Assembly (NCBI GenBank): GCA_016928975.1
Contig: JAFGJR010000066.1
Location: forward strand, 12,396-76,395
Length of the DNA stretch: 64,000 nt
Source: Sedimentisphaerales bacterium
Lineage (GTDB): Bacteria > Planctomycetota > Phycisphaerae > Sedimentisphaerales > SG8-4
Direction of reading: 5' to 3'
Shown piece by piece: positions 28,050 to 36,695 of the stretch (position 1 is its first letter; each line of letters starts with the position of its first letter). The position numbers were made by a program, and so were the translations under genes. The notes beneath the pieces were generated by a model that made no database searches, was not told the DNA's origin, and saw only the letters and a list, made by a program, of their open reading frames with translations.

Positions 28050-30197
28050 GTGACTTCGACATCTCGCATGTTATTGGCAACGACTCTCCTCTTGTCTCTA
28101 TCATCCGTCGCCGCCTCACAGGTTCGAAAGATGGCGGACGACGCCTTCGTGATTCGGGGCAACGAGCGGCCCCTGGAGGCGATTCAGAGGGCCTATGCGG
28201 AGATACCACCGGTGCAGTACGTGCCGCCGGCGGACCGTTGGGAGCGGCTGCCGAAGACGAAGGAGCGTTTGCTCAACGGCGGCCTGCTTCGTGTCGTGAT
28301 GCTCGGCGACAGCATCGTCAATGACACCAGCCGCTCAGGCTGGGACTTGTTGGTGGAGCGCCGCCATCCGACGTGTCGCGTCGAGAAGGTCACGTGCGTG
28401 CGGGGGTCCACCGGCTGCTGGTGGTACAAGGAGGCCGGGCGGGTCAAGGAGTACGTGCTCGATCACATGCCCGATCTGGTCGTCATCGGAGGCATTAGCC
28501 AGCGCGACGACATCGCTTCCATCCGCGAAGTGATCCGCCAGATTCGAAGTTCCTCGCAGGCCGATATCCTGCTGATGACGGGAGCCTTCGGGCAGGTCGA
28601 TCCCTGCAACGAGCCGTCGTGGCGCGCGATCAGTGATCCGACCTTCTACAGCGAGTATCGCAGGGGTCTGGAGAAGCTGGCTCAGGACAGCGGTACGGCG
28701 TTCCTCGACATGGAAGCCGCTTGGGGCCGGTACATCCGCACCTGTGGCAAGGAGCTGAACTGGTTCAAGCGCGACCCCATCCACGCCAACGAACGCGGCG
28801 AGCAGATCCTCGGGCACATCCTCGCCAGTTACCTCTCCTATCCGCCGCGCGACGGGCAATCGCCGCAGGACCAGGAGACCGACCCACTCGTGCTGGACAA
28901 GCTCGATCGCTTCCAGGACTGGAAGGTTGGCTTCATGATGCACTGGGGCATCTACAGCCAGTGGGGCTGTATCGAGTCGTGGCCGCTGGTCGAGGCGGAC
29001 AAGTGGGCCCGTCCGGACAACCTCAAGCCGTGGATAGAGAGGGACAAGGACTTCGCACGGTTCTTCCGTGACTATGTGGCTCTGAATACGACGTTCAATC
29101 CACAGCGATTCGACCCGGGCCAATGGGTGGCCGCCGCGAAGCAGGCCGGCATGAAGTACCTCGTCTTCGCGACCAAGCACCACGATGGGTTCTGCATGTT
29201 CGACACGAAGCAGACGGACTACCGCACGACCGATTCCTCGTGCCCCTTCCACGCGAATCCAAGGGCGGACGTGGTCAAGGCCGTCTTCGACGCCTTCCGC
29301 ACGGAAGGCTTTGGCATCGGCGCGTACTACTCCAAGTCCGACTGGCACCATCCGGGCTACTGGGCCCCCGACTGGCCGCATCCGGATCGCAACGTCAACT
29401 ACGACACGAGCAAGTACCCCGAGAAGTGGGCCACCTTCGTCGACTTTACGCACAACATCGTCGAAGAGCTGATGGCCCATTACGGCCCGATCGACATCCT
29501 CTGGCTCGACGGCGGCCAGGTCCGCCCGCCCCGCCAGGACATCAACATGCCCAAGCTCGCCGCGATGGCGCGCAGTCATCAGCCCGGCTTGATCGTCGTC
29601 GATCGCACAGTCGGAGGCCGATATGAGAATTACGTCACGCCCGAGCAGGAGGTGCCCGAGAAAGCCCAGCCTTACATCTGGGAGACCTGCATGACCATGG
29701 CCACCCAGTGGTCGTACAAGAGCGATGACAACTACAAGTCCACGCGACAGCTCATTCACCTGCTGGTCAACATCGTCGCCAAGGGCGGCAACTTCCTGCT
29801 CAACGTCGGCCCCAGCCCGGACGGCGAGCTGCCCGAGCCCGCCGTGCAGCGAATGAAGGAAATCGGCCAGTGGATGAAGGTCAATGGCGATGCCATCTAC
29901 GGCACCCGTCCCGTGCCGCCGTACAAGGTCGGCCAGGTGTGCCTCACTCGCAAAGCGAACACCGCCTACGCGATCTGCCTCGCCCAAGACGGACAGACAG
30001 CAATGCCCGAGCAAATCCAAGTCCCTCCCGTTCGCAGCGCCAAATCCGTCCGCCTGCTCGGCTCGAATGTCGCCGTCGAATGGAAGATCAGCAATGAGGG
30101 CTTGTCCATCATGATCCCGCAAAGCGCTCGCCCGTCGCCCCCCTGCGAGCACGCCTGGGCCTTCGAGATTGCCGACGCGACAGTCGCACCTGATTAG
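28050..30197 (+). CDS. SGNH hydrolase - GH29 alpha-L-fucosidase fusion
   Basis: The 715-residue protein begins at GTG 28050, seven bases after CAGGAG; this gives a clean signal peptide (MLLATTLLLSLSSVAAS) that the upstream starts lack. Residues 70-265 are an SGNH/GDSL esterase with nucleophile S88 in MLGDSIVND and the Asp-His pair D242 and H245 in RDPIHANE. Residues 290-670 are a GH29 fucosidase: MMHWGIYSQWG, VFATKHHDGFCMFDT, the nucleophile D487 in ILWLDGGQ, and GGNFLLNVGPSPDG. The two activities would remove an acyl group and the fucose beneath or beside it from one substrate. GH29 retains its nucleophile; the acid/base residue cannot be assigned by eye. Confidence 0.9.
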   Translation: MTSTSRMLLATTLLLSLSSVAASQVRKMADDAFVIRGNERPLEAIQRAYAEIPPVQYVPPADRWERLPKTKERLLNGGLLRVVMLGDSIVNDTSRSGWDLLVERRHPTCRVEKVTCVRGSTGCWWYKEAGRVKEYVLDHMPDLVVIGGISQRDDIASIREVIRQIRSSSQADILLMTGAFGQVDPCNEPSWRAISDPTFYSEYRRGLEKLAQDSGTAFLDMEAAWGRYIRTCGKELNWFKRDPIHANERGEQILGHILASYLSYPPRDGQSPQDQETDPLVLDKLDRFQDWKVGFMMHWGIYSQWGCIESWPLVEADKWARPDNLKPWIERDKDFARFFRDYVALNTTFNPQRFDPGQWVAAAKQAGMKYLVFATKHHDGFCMFDTKQTDYRTTDSSCPFHANPRADVVKAVFDAFRTEGFGIGAYYSKSDWHHPGYWAPDWPHPDRNVNYDTSKYPEKWATFVDFTHNIVEELMAHYGPIDILWLDGGQVRPPRQDINMPKLAAMARSHQPGLIVVDRTVGGRYENYVTPEQEVPEKAQPYIWETCMTMATQWSYKSDDNYKSTRQLIHLLVNIVAKGGNFLLNVGPSPDGELPEPAVQRMKEIGQWMKVNGDAIYGTRPVPPYKVGQVCLTRKANTAYAICLAQDGQTAMPEQIQVPPVRSAKSVRLLGSNVAVEWKISNEGLSIMIPQSARPSPPCEHAWAFEIADATVAPD

Positions 30198-30204
30198 CAG
30201 CGCG

Positions 30205-30489
30205 TCAGTACTTCACACTGCCGGCCCAGCGAGCGGAAGGCGGCCAGAAATGGTAGTCGTCGCCGGAGGTGCCGCCCTCATCGATCCCATTCGGGCCGAC
30301 GTTGTACAAGATGATGCTATCGCCGGTTGGGCGGTAGGCAAATGGTTGCTTCGTGAGAGGATCCACCAACACCTCCGGTGAGATCTGTGTCTCTGTGCCG
30401 CTCGCTTGCATTTTGGGCGGTTCGCCGGTATTGGAGAGGGCGGACACGACATCAGAGTCTGTCGCCGTGACAACTGAACTTGAGTAGAA
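30205..30489 (-). pseudogene. C-terminal remnant of a secreted planctomycete protein
   Basis: The minus-strand frame ending at 30205 reads VDPLTKQPFAYRPTGD, then IILYNVGPNGIDEGG and DDYHFWPP. The DP-x-TG/K-x-P-x-Y-R and LY-x-VGPNG-x-D-x-GG pattern is familiar as the tail of a widespread secreted protein type in this phylum. The frame stays open into the oxidoreductase gene, where it is only antisense. No start or N-terminal domain exists, so about 95 codons remain of a larger gene. Confidence 0.5.
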
Positions 30490-30499
30490 GGGATTGCCG

Positions 30500-31672
30500 A
30501 TGCGGATTGGGATCGTAGGGGCGGGACATGCGGGGGTGGAGGCGGCGCGGCGTGCGCGAAGTCGGGGGGCCGAGGTGGTTCTGTTCTCGCAGGAGTCCGT
30601 GCACCCGTACTTCCGCCCGCGGGTGGTGGCGTTGGCGTTCGGACGAGTCGAGCCGGAGGGAATGCAGTTGCGGCCGCAGGAATGGTATGGCGACACCGGC
30701 GTCGATCTGCGCCTCAACGCGCCGGTGATCCACATCGATGTCCATGCCAAGGCGGTCACGGCAGGGGGGAAGGAGGAATCGTTCGACGCGTTGATCCTCG
30801 CCACCGGGGCAAGCCCGGCGCTCCTGGCCTTCGTCCAGGAGTTCGCCGGCGATGTCATCCCGCTCTGGAGCGCCGATGCGAGTCTTGTTATCCGGGAACG
30901 TCTGCGCAACACCCGCGACCTCGTGATCATCGGCGGCGGCATCAGCGGGATCGAGTCGGTCCTCTACGCGCGAGAGGCCGGCATCACGGTTACCGTTATA
31001 GAAAGGATGGACCGCCCGATGGCGACGCAATTCGGCGCCAGGGCCATGGCGATCCTCGCACACCGGTTGCAGGAAAAAGGCGTCCACCTGCTGACCGGGC
31101 GGTCCGCGGTGAGTATGTCGCGAACCGACGGACGGCTGAACGTCGTCCTCGACGACGCCAGCGAACTGCCGTGCGAGCTGGTGCTGACTACCGTGGGCGC
31201 GACTCGCAAGCTGGAGCTGTTTCACGAGGCCGGGATCAAGACCGACAAGGGAATCGTCGTGGACGAATACCTGCAAACGTCCGTCCCGGGGGTCTTCGCC
31301 TGCGGCGATATCGCCCAACACGACCACGTGAGAACCGCCACGGTCCTGCGCGCACACCAGCACGGCCGTGGCGCCGCCGATAACGCCATCGCCTTTTTGG
31401 AGGGCCGGCCGTTGACCGATGTCCCTGAGCCGGTCTCCCCCCTATCCTTCAAGCACAGCGACATCGAATTCCACTCCATCGGCCAGCCTGTCGGCGACAA
31501 GCTGGAGGAGAGAGTCCTGTCGGATGACGGGAAATCCGTCTATCGCTCCATCCTGTTGGAGGACGGCGTGCTGCGCGGCATCCAGATGATCGGCAGTCAC
31601 GAAGATTTCTCGAAACTGGCCGATTCCCTGAACCAGACCTGGCAGGCGCCACGTGCAGACACGCGGACATAG
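30500..31672 (+). CDS. FAD-dependent pyridine nucleotide-disulfide oxidoreductase
   Basis: The 390-residue flavoprotein has an FAD-binding Rossmann motif at the N-terminus (IGIVGAGHAGVEAA), an NAD(P)-binding motif at about residue 140 (VIIGGGISGIESV), the ATGA segment LILATGASP and the second FAD motif GVFACGDIAQHD. There is no redox-active CxxC, so it is of the rubredoxin reductase / nitrite reductase large-subunit type rather than a thioredoxin reductase. The C-terminal 90 residues look like the small dimerisation domain of that group. ATG 30500 is used; the TTG two codons earlier adds nothing. The electron acceptor is unknown, as no rubredoxin gene lies nearby. Confidence 0.88.
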   Translation: MRIGIVGAGHAGVEAARRARSRGAEVVLFSQESVHPYFRPRVVALAFGRVEPEGMQLRPQEWYGDTGVDLRLNAPVIHIDVHAKAVTAGGKEESFDALILATGASPALLAFVQEFAGDVIPLWSADASLVIRERLRNTRDLVIIGGGISGIESVLYAREAGITVTVIERMDRPMATQFGARAMAILAHRLQEKGVHLLTGRSAVSMSRTDGRLNVVLDDASELPCELVLTTVGATRKLELFHEAGIKTDKGIVVDEYLQTSVPGVFACGDIAQHDHVRTATVLRAHQHGRGAADNAIAFLEGRPLTDVPEPVSPLSFKHSDIEFHSIGQPVGDKLEERVLSDDGKSVYRSILLEDGVLRGIQMIGSHEDFSKLADSLNQTWQAPRADTRT

Positions 31673-32067
31673 CGGCCGCGATGGGACGTCTATGACGATC
31701 TCGTGACAATCTCGCTGGATACAGGGCGGGTGTCTCTGTTATGATTGCTATGAGGAAAAGCGCACGAGCATCTGTGAGCCTGTAGATGGGCCGTGCAGGC
31801 GAAGGGAATGGGGCTCTGCAGAAAAGTGGACAGGAGGAGTAAGTGATTTCGCAACTCTGTCACCACCGGCACGATCAGTTCACCGATCCTGTTCTGTCTT
31901 TCATTTGACCGGTCTATTCATGCGTCGTCGCAAGCGGCAAAGGATCGATGCCCTGCGGTGGGCAGCTTCGAAGGCACCCTGTCCGAGCGATTGGTCAGGC
32001 CCCTTTTTTCATGGACTTTCGCGGCCATTTGGCCGATAACATCCGCGACGCCATGATGGAGTCTGGG
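31673..32067 (+). other. 395-base spacer with possible leader ORF
   Basis: No standard gene is visible. A strong AGGAGGAG stretch at about 31831-31840 precedes GTG 31843, which would open a 21-codon reading frame ending at 31908. It has no known family and could be a leader peptide or chance. The hexamer TTATGATTGCTATGA near 31739 is AT-rich but no clear promoter pair was found. Confidence 0.3.
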
Positions 32068-34353
32068 ATGAACAGGAAGACCGTTATTGCTGCGATCATT
32101 ATCGTCGTAGTCGTCGTGACTGCGATCTTGGTGGTCACCTTTGCCAGCCGAGGCGCGCCTCGTGTCGAGGATGTCCTGGCCGTCTACCAGCAGGGCGCGG
32201 ACTACAGCGGTCTGACGATCAACTACCCAGGCGACGGGACCCTGTTCCCGCCGGAGATCGTGGCACCGACGTTCCGGTGGACCGACGCCAATCCCAAGTG
32301 TGCAGCGTGGCTGGTCCGGATTGAGGTTGGTAACGCGGGGACCGCCATGAGCTTCCTGACGCGCCAGCGGCAATGGACTCCTTCGTCGAGGGATTGGGAA
32401 GCGATCAAGACGAGTTCCCTGGAGCAGGATGCCCGCGTCACGATTCTCGGCGTCGCCTCGGGCAGGCCGCCCGCCATTCTCACCGGTGCTCGCGTGTCCA
32501 TCCGGACGTCGAAGGATGAAGTGGGCGCTCCGCTGTTCTACCGGGAGGTGAACCTGCCGTTCGTCGACGCGGTCAAGGACCCATCGTTCATTCGCTGGCG
32601 GTTCGGGGCGATCTCCTCGCCGCAACAGCCGCCGATCGTTTTGCAGAACCTGCCCGTCTGCGGCAATTGTCACTCGTTCAGCAAGGACGGCGGCGTGCTG
32701 GCAATGGACGTGGACTACGCCAACAGCAAGGGCTCCTACGTCATCACGCGAGTCCAGCGGGAGATGACCTTAGCCACCAGCGACATCATCACGTGGGACA
32801 CCTATCGCAAGGAGGACGGGGAGCAGACTTTCGGCCTGCTGTCCCAGATCTCCCCCGACGGCCGGTACGTGATCAGCACCGTCAAGGACAAATCCGTCTT
32901 CGTCCCTCAGCCGGCGCTGGCCTTCTCGCAACTGTTCTTCCCTCTGCGAGGTATCCTGTGCGTCTACGACCGGCAGACGTCCACCTTCCGCGCGTTGCCG
33001 GGTGCCGACGACCCCCGATTCGTCCAGAGCAATCCCGCCTGGAGCCCCGACGGCAAGTCCATTGTCTTTGCCCGGGCAGAGGCGTACGATCTCAAGGACA
33101 CTCGCGGCCAGGGCAAGGTCCTGCTGACCCGCGAGGAGTGCAAGGAGTTCGTCGAGGACGGCAAGCCGTTCCTGTTCGACCTCTACAGGATCCTGTTCAA
33201 CGACGGCCAGGGCGGCGCGCCGGAGCCGATCCAGGGCGCCTCGAACAACGGCGTCAGCAACTTCTTCGCGCGGTACTCCCCCGACGGGCGGTGGATCGTG
33301 TTCTGCAAGGCTCGAAGCTACATGCTGCTCCAGCCGGACAGCGAGCTGTATATCATCCCCGCCGAGGGCGGCGAGCCCCGTCGGCTCCGTGCCAACACCA
33401 GCCGGATGAACTCCTGGCATAGCTGGTCACCCAATGGCAAGTGGCTCGTCTTCTCCTCGAAGGCTCACTCCGATTACACGCAGCTCTGCCTCACGCATAT
33501 CGATGAGAACGGCGAAAGCACCCCGGCGGTCCTGCTGGACCATCTGACCGCGCCGGACCGGGCCGCCAATATCCCGGAGTTCGTCAACGCGAAGTCCGCC
33601 GCCATCGTCAAGATTCGCGAGCAGTTCCTCAACGACTACTCCTTCGTCCGAGCGGGCAACGAGTTCTTCAATCAGGGCGAGGCGGACAATGCCATCGCCG
33701 AGTACAATAACGCCCTCGAGCTGAATCCCGACAACGTCATGGCCCACCACAGGCTCGGATTCCTCCTCTACCAGGTCAAGGGCAAGTTCGAGGAAGGGAT
33801 GAGCCACCTGCTCAGGGCGTACCAGCTCGACGCGCAGAATCCGCGAATCCAGTACGACCTGGGCATGGCCTACATGCACCAGGGCAAACTGGAGTACGCA
33901 GATCGCTTTCTCTCGGAGGCGATCCGGGGGGCGCCGGACGGCTACGACACTCAGTATGAGCCCGTGCAGATGCGGCTGAATCTTGCGCACGTGCTGATCG
34001 CGGCGGGCAAGGCCAAGGACGCTTTGGCCCCGCTGGCGGACGCGTTGCGCCGCAGTCCCAACCATCCGGAAGCGCACTATCGCATGGCACTAGCGCTGGC
34101 CGATCTCGGCCGGACCGAGGAATCGCTCGCGTACTACAACCGAGCCGTCAGCCTCAATCCGCGTGTGGACACGTCCGCGGCGCTGCATCACCTGCTGGCG
34201 ACAGGTTATCTGCAAGCCCGCAAGTTCCAGGAAGCTCTGGAGCACGAAGAGAAGGCCCTCGCGCTCGCCCGCAACCAGGGCGACCCGGAGCTTATCCAGA
34301 AGATCGAAGGCCACATTCAATTGTGCAAGAGGCTGCTCGAAGCTTCCAAGTGA
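32068..34353 (+). CDS. Membrane-anchored PD40/TolB-like and TPR protein with haem-c motif
   Basis: This is a 761-residue protein starting at ATG 32068, six bases after GGAG. One membrane helix lies at residues 5-24 (VIAAIIIVVVVVTAILVV). An N-terminal beta domain precedes the sequence VCGNCHSFSKDG, where C198, C201 and H202 form a CxxCH covalent haem-binding motif. PD40-type propeller repeats follow (ISPDGRYVIST, AWSPDGKSIVFARAE, YSPDGRWIVFCKA, WSPNGKWLVFSS) at about 270-500. From about 535 to the end there are at least five TPR units (AIAEYNNALELNPDN, PNHPEAHYRMALALADLG). The periplasmic arrangement suggests a sensor or scaffold that binds haem. The function is not known. Confidence 0.87.
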   Translation: MNRKTVIAAIIIVVVVVTAILVVTFASRGAPRVEDVLAVYQQGADYSGLTINYPGDGTLFPPEIVAPTFRWTDANPKCAAWLVRIEVGNAGTAMSFLTRQRQWTPSSRDWEAIKTSSLEQDARVTILGVASGRPPAILTGARVSIRTSKDEVGAPLFYREVNLPFVDAVKDPSFIRWRFGAISSPQQPPIVLQNLPVCGNCHSFSKDGGVLAMDVDYANSKGSYVITRVQREMTLATSDIITWDTYRKEDGEQTFGLLSQISPDGRYVISTVKDKSVFVPQPALAFSQLFFPLRGILCVYDRQTSTFRALPGADDPRFVQSNPAWSPDGKSIVFARAEAYDLKDTRGQGKVLLTREECKEFVEDGKPFLFDLYRILFNDGQGGAPEPIQGASNNGVSNFFARYSPDGRWIVFCKARSYMLLQPDSELYIIPAEGGEPRRLRANTSRMNSWHSWSPNGKWLVFSSKAHSDYTQLCLTHIDENGESTPAVLLDHLTAPDRAANIPEFVNAKSAAIVKIREQFLNDYSFVRAGNEFFNQGEADNAIAEYNNALELNPDNVMAHHRLGFLLYQVKGKFEEGMSHLLRAYQLDAQNPRIQYDLGMAYMHQGKLEYADRFLSEAIRGAPDGYDTQYEPVQMRLNLAHVLIAAGKAKDALAPLADALRRSPNHPEAHYRMALALADLGRTEESLAYYNRAVSLNPRVDTSAALHHLLATGYLQARKFQEALEHEEKALALARNQGDPELIQKIEGHIQLCKRLLEASK

Positions 34354-34360
34354 CATCGGG

Positions 34361-35362
34361 CTACGTCCTGCGGAACTGGCGGAGGAGGTCGAGGAGGCGC
34401 TGCATGTCGGTGGGGAGGGGGGCTTCGAATTTGACTCGTTCCTTGCTCGTGGGGTGGGTGAATTCGAGGGTCCAGGCATGCAGGGCACAGCGGGTGATAA
34501 CAGGTTCTTCGACGGCAGGCTCCGCGTCGGCCAGTTGCCAGGGGTAGACGAGCTTGCCGCCGTACATGTCGTCGGCGACGATGGGATGTTTGATGTAGGA
34601 CAGGTGCACGCGGATCTGGTGCGTGCGGCCGGTGTGCGGCTCGCACTTGATCAGTGAAAAACCACGGAAGGCCTCCAGCACCTCGTAGAACGTGACCGCT
34701 TCCTTGCCTATTTCCGGGCGGATCGCGTATTTCTCGCGAATCGTGGGATGAACCCCCAGCGGTGCGCTGATCCGGTCGGCGAGCAATTCGGGCGCGCCAT
34801 GTACGATCGCCAGGTAGGTCTTCTTGACCTGGCGGGTCTCGAACTGCTTGGCGATCCTCCACTGCGAGGTCTCGTGCTTGGTGACGACCATGACGCCGGT
34901 AGTGTCGCGGTCGAGCCGGTGCACGATTCCGGGGCGGAACTCCCCGAGCCCACTGGACAGCCGGTCGGAGTAGTGCTTCAGGGCGTTGACGAGTGTCCCG
35001 TGGGTGTTGCCCCGCGCGGGGTGAACGATCATGTCCGGCGGTTTGTTCAGAACGATGACGTCGTTGTCTTCATAGAGCACGTCCAGCGGGATGTTCTCCG
35101 GCTGGATATCCTTGCTCGGCGGCTCGGGGATGACCATGTCGATGCGGTCGCCCGGGCTCAGGCGAAAGCTGGGCTTGACCGGCTGGTCGTTGACTTTGAT
35201 GGCTCCCGCGCGGATGGCGTCCTGGAGGAAGTGCCGGCTGAGGTTGCGGAATCGGCCATGCAAGTATTTGTCGATCCTGCGCTCCGTGATGCCCACACCC
35301 ACGTGAAGTGTGAGCGGCTTGCCCTGGAGTTCCTGCAGATCCTGCGATTCGAACTCTTCCAT
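34361..35362 (-). CDS. rluD: RluA/RluD-family 23S rRNA pseudouridine synthase
   Basis: The 333-residue protein has an N-terminal S4 RNA-binding domain (about residues 25-85, RIDKYLHGRF and IKVNDQPVKPS) and a pseudouridine synthase domain with the catalytic Asp D151 in HRLDRDTTG. VLNKPPDMIVHPARGN and PHTGRTHQIRVHL are the other family signatures. Length and layout match RluD, which modifies helix 69 of 23S rRNA; RluC cannot be excluded. The gene is 11 bases downstream of the TPR membrane protein on the same strand and convergent with the PD40/TPR gene, with only seven bases between stops. Confidence 0.93.
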   Translation of the reverse strand: MEEFESQDLQELQGKPLTLHVGVGITERRIDKYLHGRFRNLSRHFLQDAIRAGAIKVNDQPVKPSFRLSPGDRIDMVIPEPPSKDIQPENIPLDVLYEDNDVIVLNKPPDMIVHPARGNTHGTLVNALKHYSDRLSSGLGEFRPGIVHRLDRDTTGVMVVTKHETSQWRIAKQFETRQVKKTYLAIVHGAPELLADRISAPLGVHPTIREKYAIRPEIGKEAVTFYEVLEAFRGFSLIKCEPHTGRTHQIRVHLSYIKHPIVADDMYGGKLVYPWQLADAEPAVEEPVITRCALHAWTLEFTHPTSKERVKFEAPLPTDMQRLLDLLRQFRRT

Positions 35363-35373
35363 AGTAGAGGAGG

Positions 35374-36327
35374 TCAGCCACCGGCGGCCGAGTTGGCCTC
35401 GGGCGCAGGCGCCACAGGGGTGGGAGCCGGCGGATTGTCGGTCTCGGGCGCCTCGCCGGTCGGCGCAGGCGCTGGAACCGCTTCGGGCGCCGGTGCCGGG
35501 GTCTGGCTGGTCGGCGCAGGCGCTGGACCTTGTTCGGGGGCCGGTGCCGGTGCAGGGTTCGGGTTCATAGGCACGGGAATCACAACGGGCGAGCCTGTGG
35601 TTCCCGGTGTGATCTGTACCGAGGGGGCCGAGGCCTGCGTCTGCGGCGGCGGGGCCGGCTTGAAGACGACGATCCCCTGGTAGTCATCCATAGTCTTGAG
35701 GCGGTTGGCCGCCGCCGCCTTTGCCGCGGTGCCGTCATACGCCGCGTTCTCCGCCACCGTACGGTAAAGCTCCTTGGCCTTGTCGGTGTTGCCCAACTCC
35801 TCTTCGCACAAGCCGAGCCCCAACTGAGCGGTGGCTGCCAGGGCGGGAATCCCTTCCGCCTCTTTCAGAGCCTGCTCATAGCTCGCCTGCGCCTGGCCGA
35901 TCTGCCTGGCCAGGTCGTCACGACCGACCTCGCTCGACCGATAATGCAGCTCCGAACGGAGGGTATCGCCACGCTCGATCAGCGCCAGCGCGGACATCTC
36001 GCGGTCGCTCGTCGATTGAGCGAAGTCCTGTAGATCCTTGGCCAGATCGATCAGAAGGTACGACTGGTCGGTCTGCTTCGCCATTGCCTGCGCGATATCC
36101 GCCTTCTGGCGGGGTAGTTGGGTGACCAGGTTCGTCAGCCGCACCTGCGTGCGCGTTGAGGCAATATTCCTCTGATAGAATATCCAGAAGTAGACCACCA
36201 CCGCGACCACGATCACCGCGGCCGTCGCGATCAGCGACGTGCGATTCTCACGCAGCCAATCGGGAAGGTTCATCAGCCAGTCGGCCAACTCGTTCGTCTT
36301 CAACTCGTGTCGATGATCTGCTCTCAT
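35374..36327 (-). CDS. Membrane-anchored TPR protein with Pro/Ala-rich tail
   Basis: The 317-residue protein has a short cytoplasmic N-terminus, one membrane helix at about residues 32-51 (TSLIATAAVIVVAVVVYFWIF), and a helical periplasmic domain with TPR-like units (ALKEAEGIPALAATAQLGLGL, EEELGNTDKAKELYRTVA). This resembles the YfgM/TPR-21 group. The last 100 residues are almost entirely Pro, Ala, Thr and Glu, a flexible linker probably reaching into or through the cell wall. It lies upstream of the pseudouridine synthase gene in the same direction. No enzymatic motif is present. Confidence 0.82.
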   Translation of the reverse strand: MRADHRHELKTNELADWLMNLPDWLRENRTSLIATAAVIVVAVVVYFWIFYQRNIASTRTQVRLTNLVTQLPRQKADIAQAMAKQTDQSYLLIDLAKDLQDFAQSTSDREMSALALIERGDTLRSELHYRSSEVGRDDLARQIGQAQASYEQALKEAEGIPALAATAQLGLGLCEEELGNTDKAKELYRTVAENAAYDGTAAKAAAANRLKTMDDYQGIVVFKPAPPPQTQASAPSVQITPGTTGSPVVIPVPMNPNPAPAPAPEQGPAPAPTSQTPAPAPEAVPAPAPTGEAPETDNPPAPTPVAPAPEANSAAGG

Positions 36328-36356
36328 TCTCTTGCTCCATATTCAATGTCGAGGTG

Positions 36357-36531
36357 GAGTTCTGCAAAATGCAAGTCAGGCTTGCTTCGTGAAGGAAGAA
36401 TCGTCGTTCTGATTCTTGCTTCACAAGAAGGGCAAGTGCCTTGTGCACAGTGGGTACCGTCGATCATTCAAGGAAATCCCAAAGCCGGTTTCCTTGAGTA
36501 GTACAAGCCTGACTTCCATTTTGTAGAACTC
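36357..36531. mobile_element. 175-base MITE-like element with 28-base inverted ends
   Basis: The left arm 36357-36384 and the right arm 36504-36531 are inverted copies that agree at 26 of 28 positions. Inside lie a second inverted pair (36389-36402 with 36411-36424, 13 of 14) and a third (36468-36476 with 36489-36497, perfect). No protein is encoded and no target-site duplication is evident. It occupies the 370-base spacer between the divergent TPR and S55 genes. It could be a miniature transposable element or a structured RNA locus with a long closing stem. Confidence 0.6.
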
Positions 36532-36695
36532 CTGTCCAAAGCCACCTGCTCGGGTTATGGGGCCTCAAAAGGGCAAACCATCATGGTAACAAACTCGCTT
36601 TTGACTTGCAACGCCACTGCTGAAAAGTTAACATTTTATGCTACTTTTGCCGAAAGGACTCGCATACCGGGGTCGGATGAAAGGTCAGTAGTACC

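Noticed and set aside
28335..30152. Minus-strand open frame (605 codons) opposite the SGNH-GH29 fusion
   Set aside because: The plus-strand frame has two intact catalytic domains; the antisense frame has none.
31843..31908. 21-codon reading frame behind a strong AGGAGGAG
   Set aside because: Not called as a gene because its sequence has no recognisable feature and chance Shine-Dalgarno matches occur; kept only as a note in the spacer entry.
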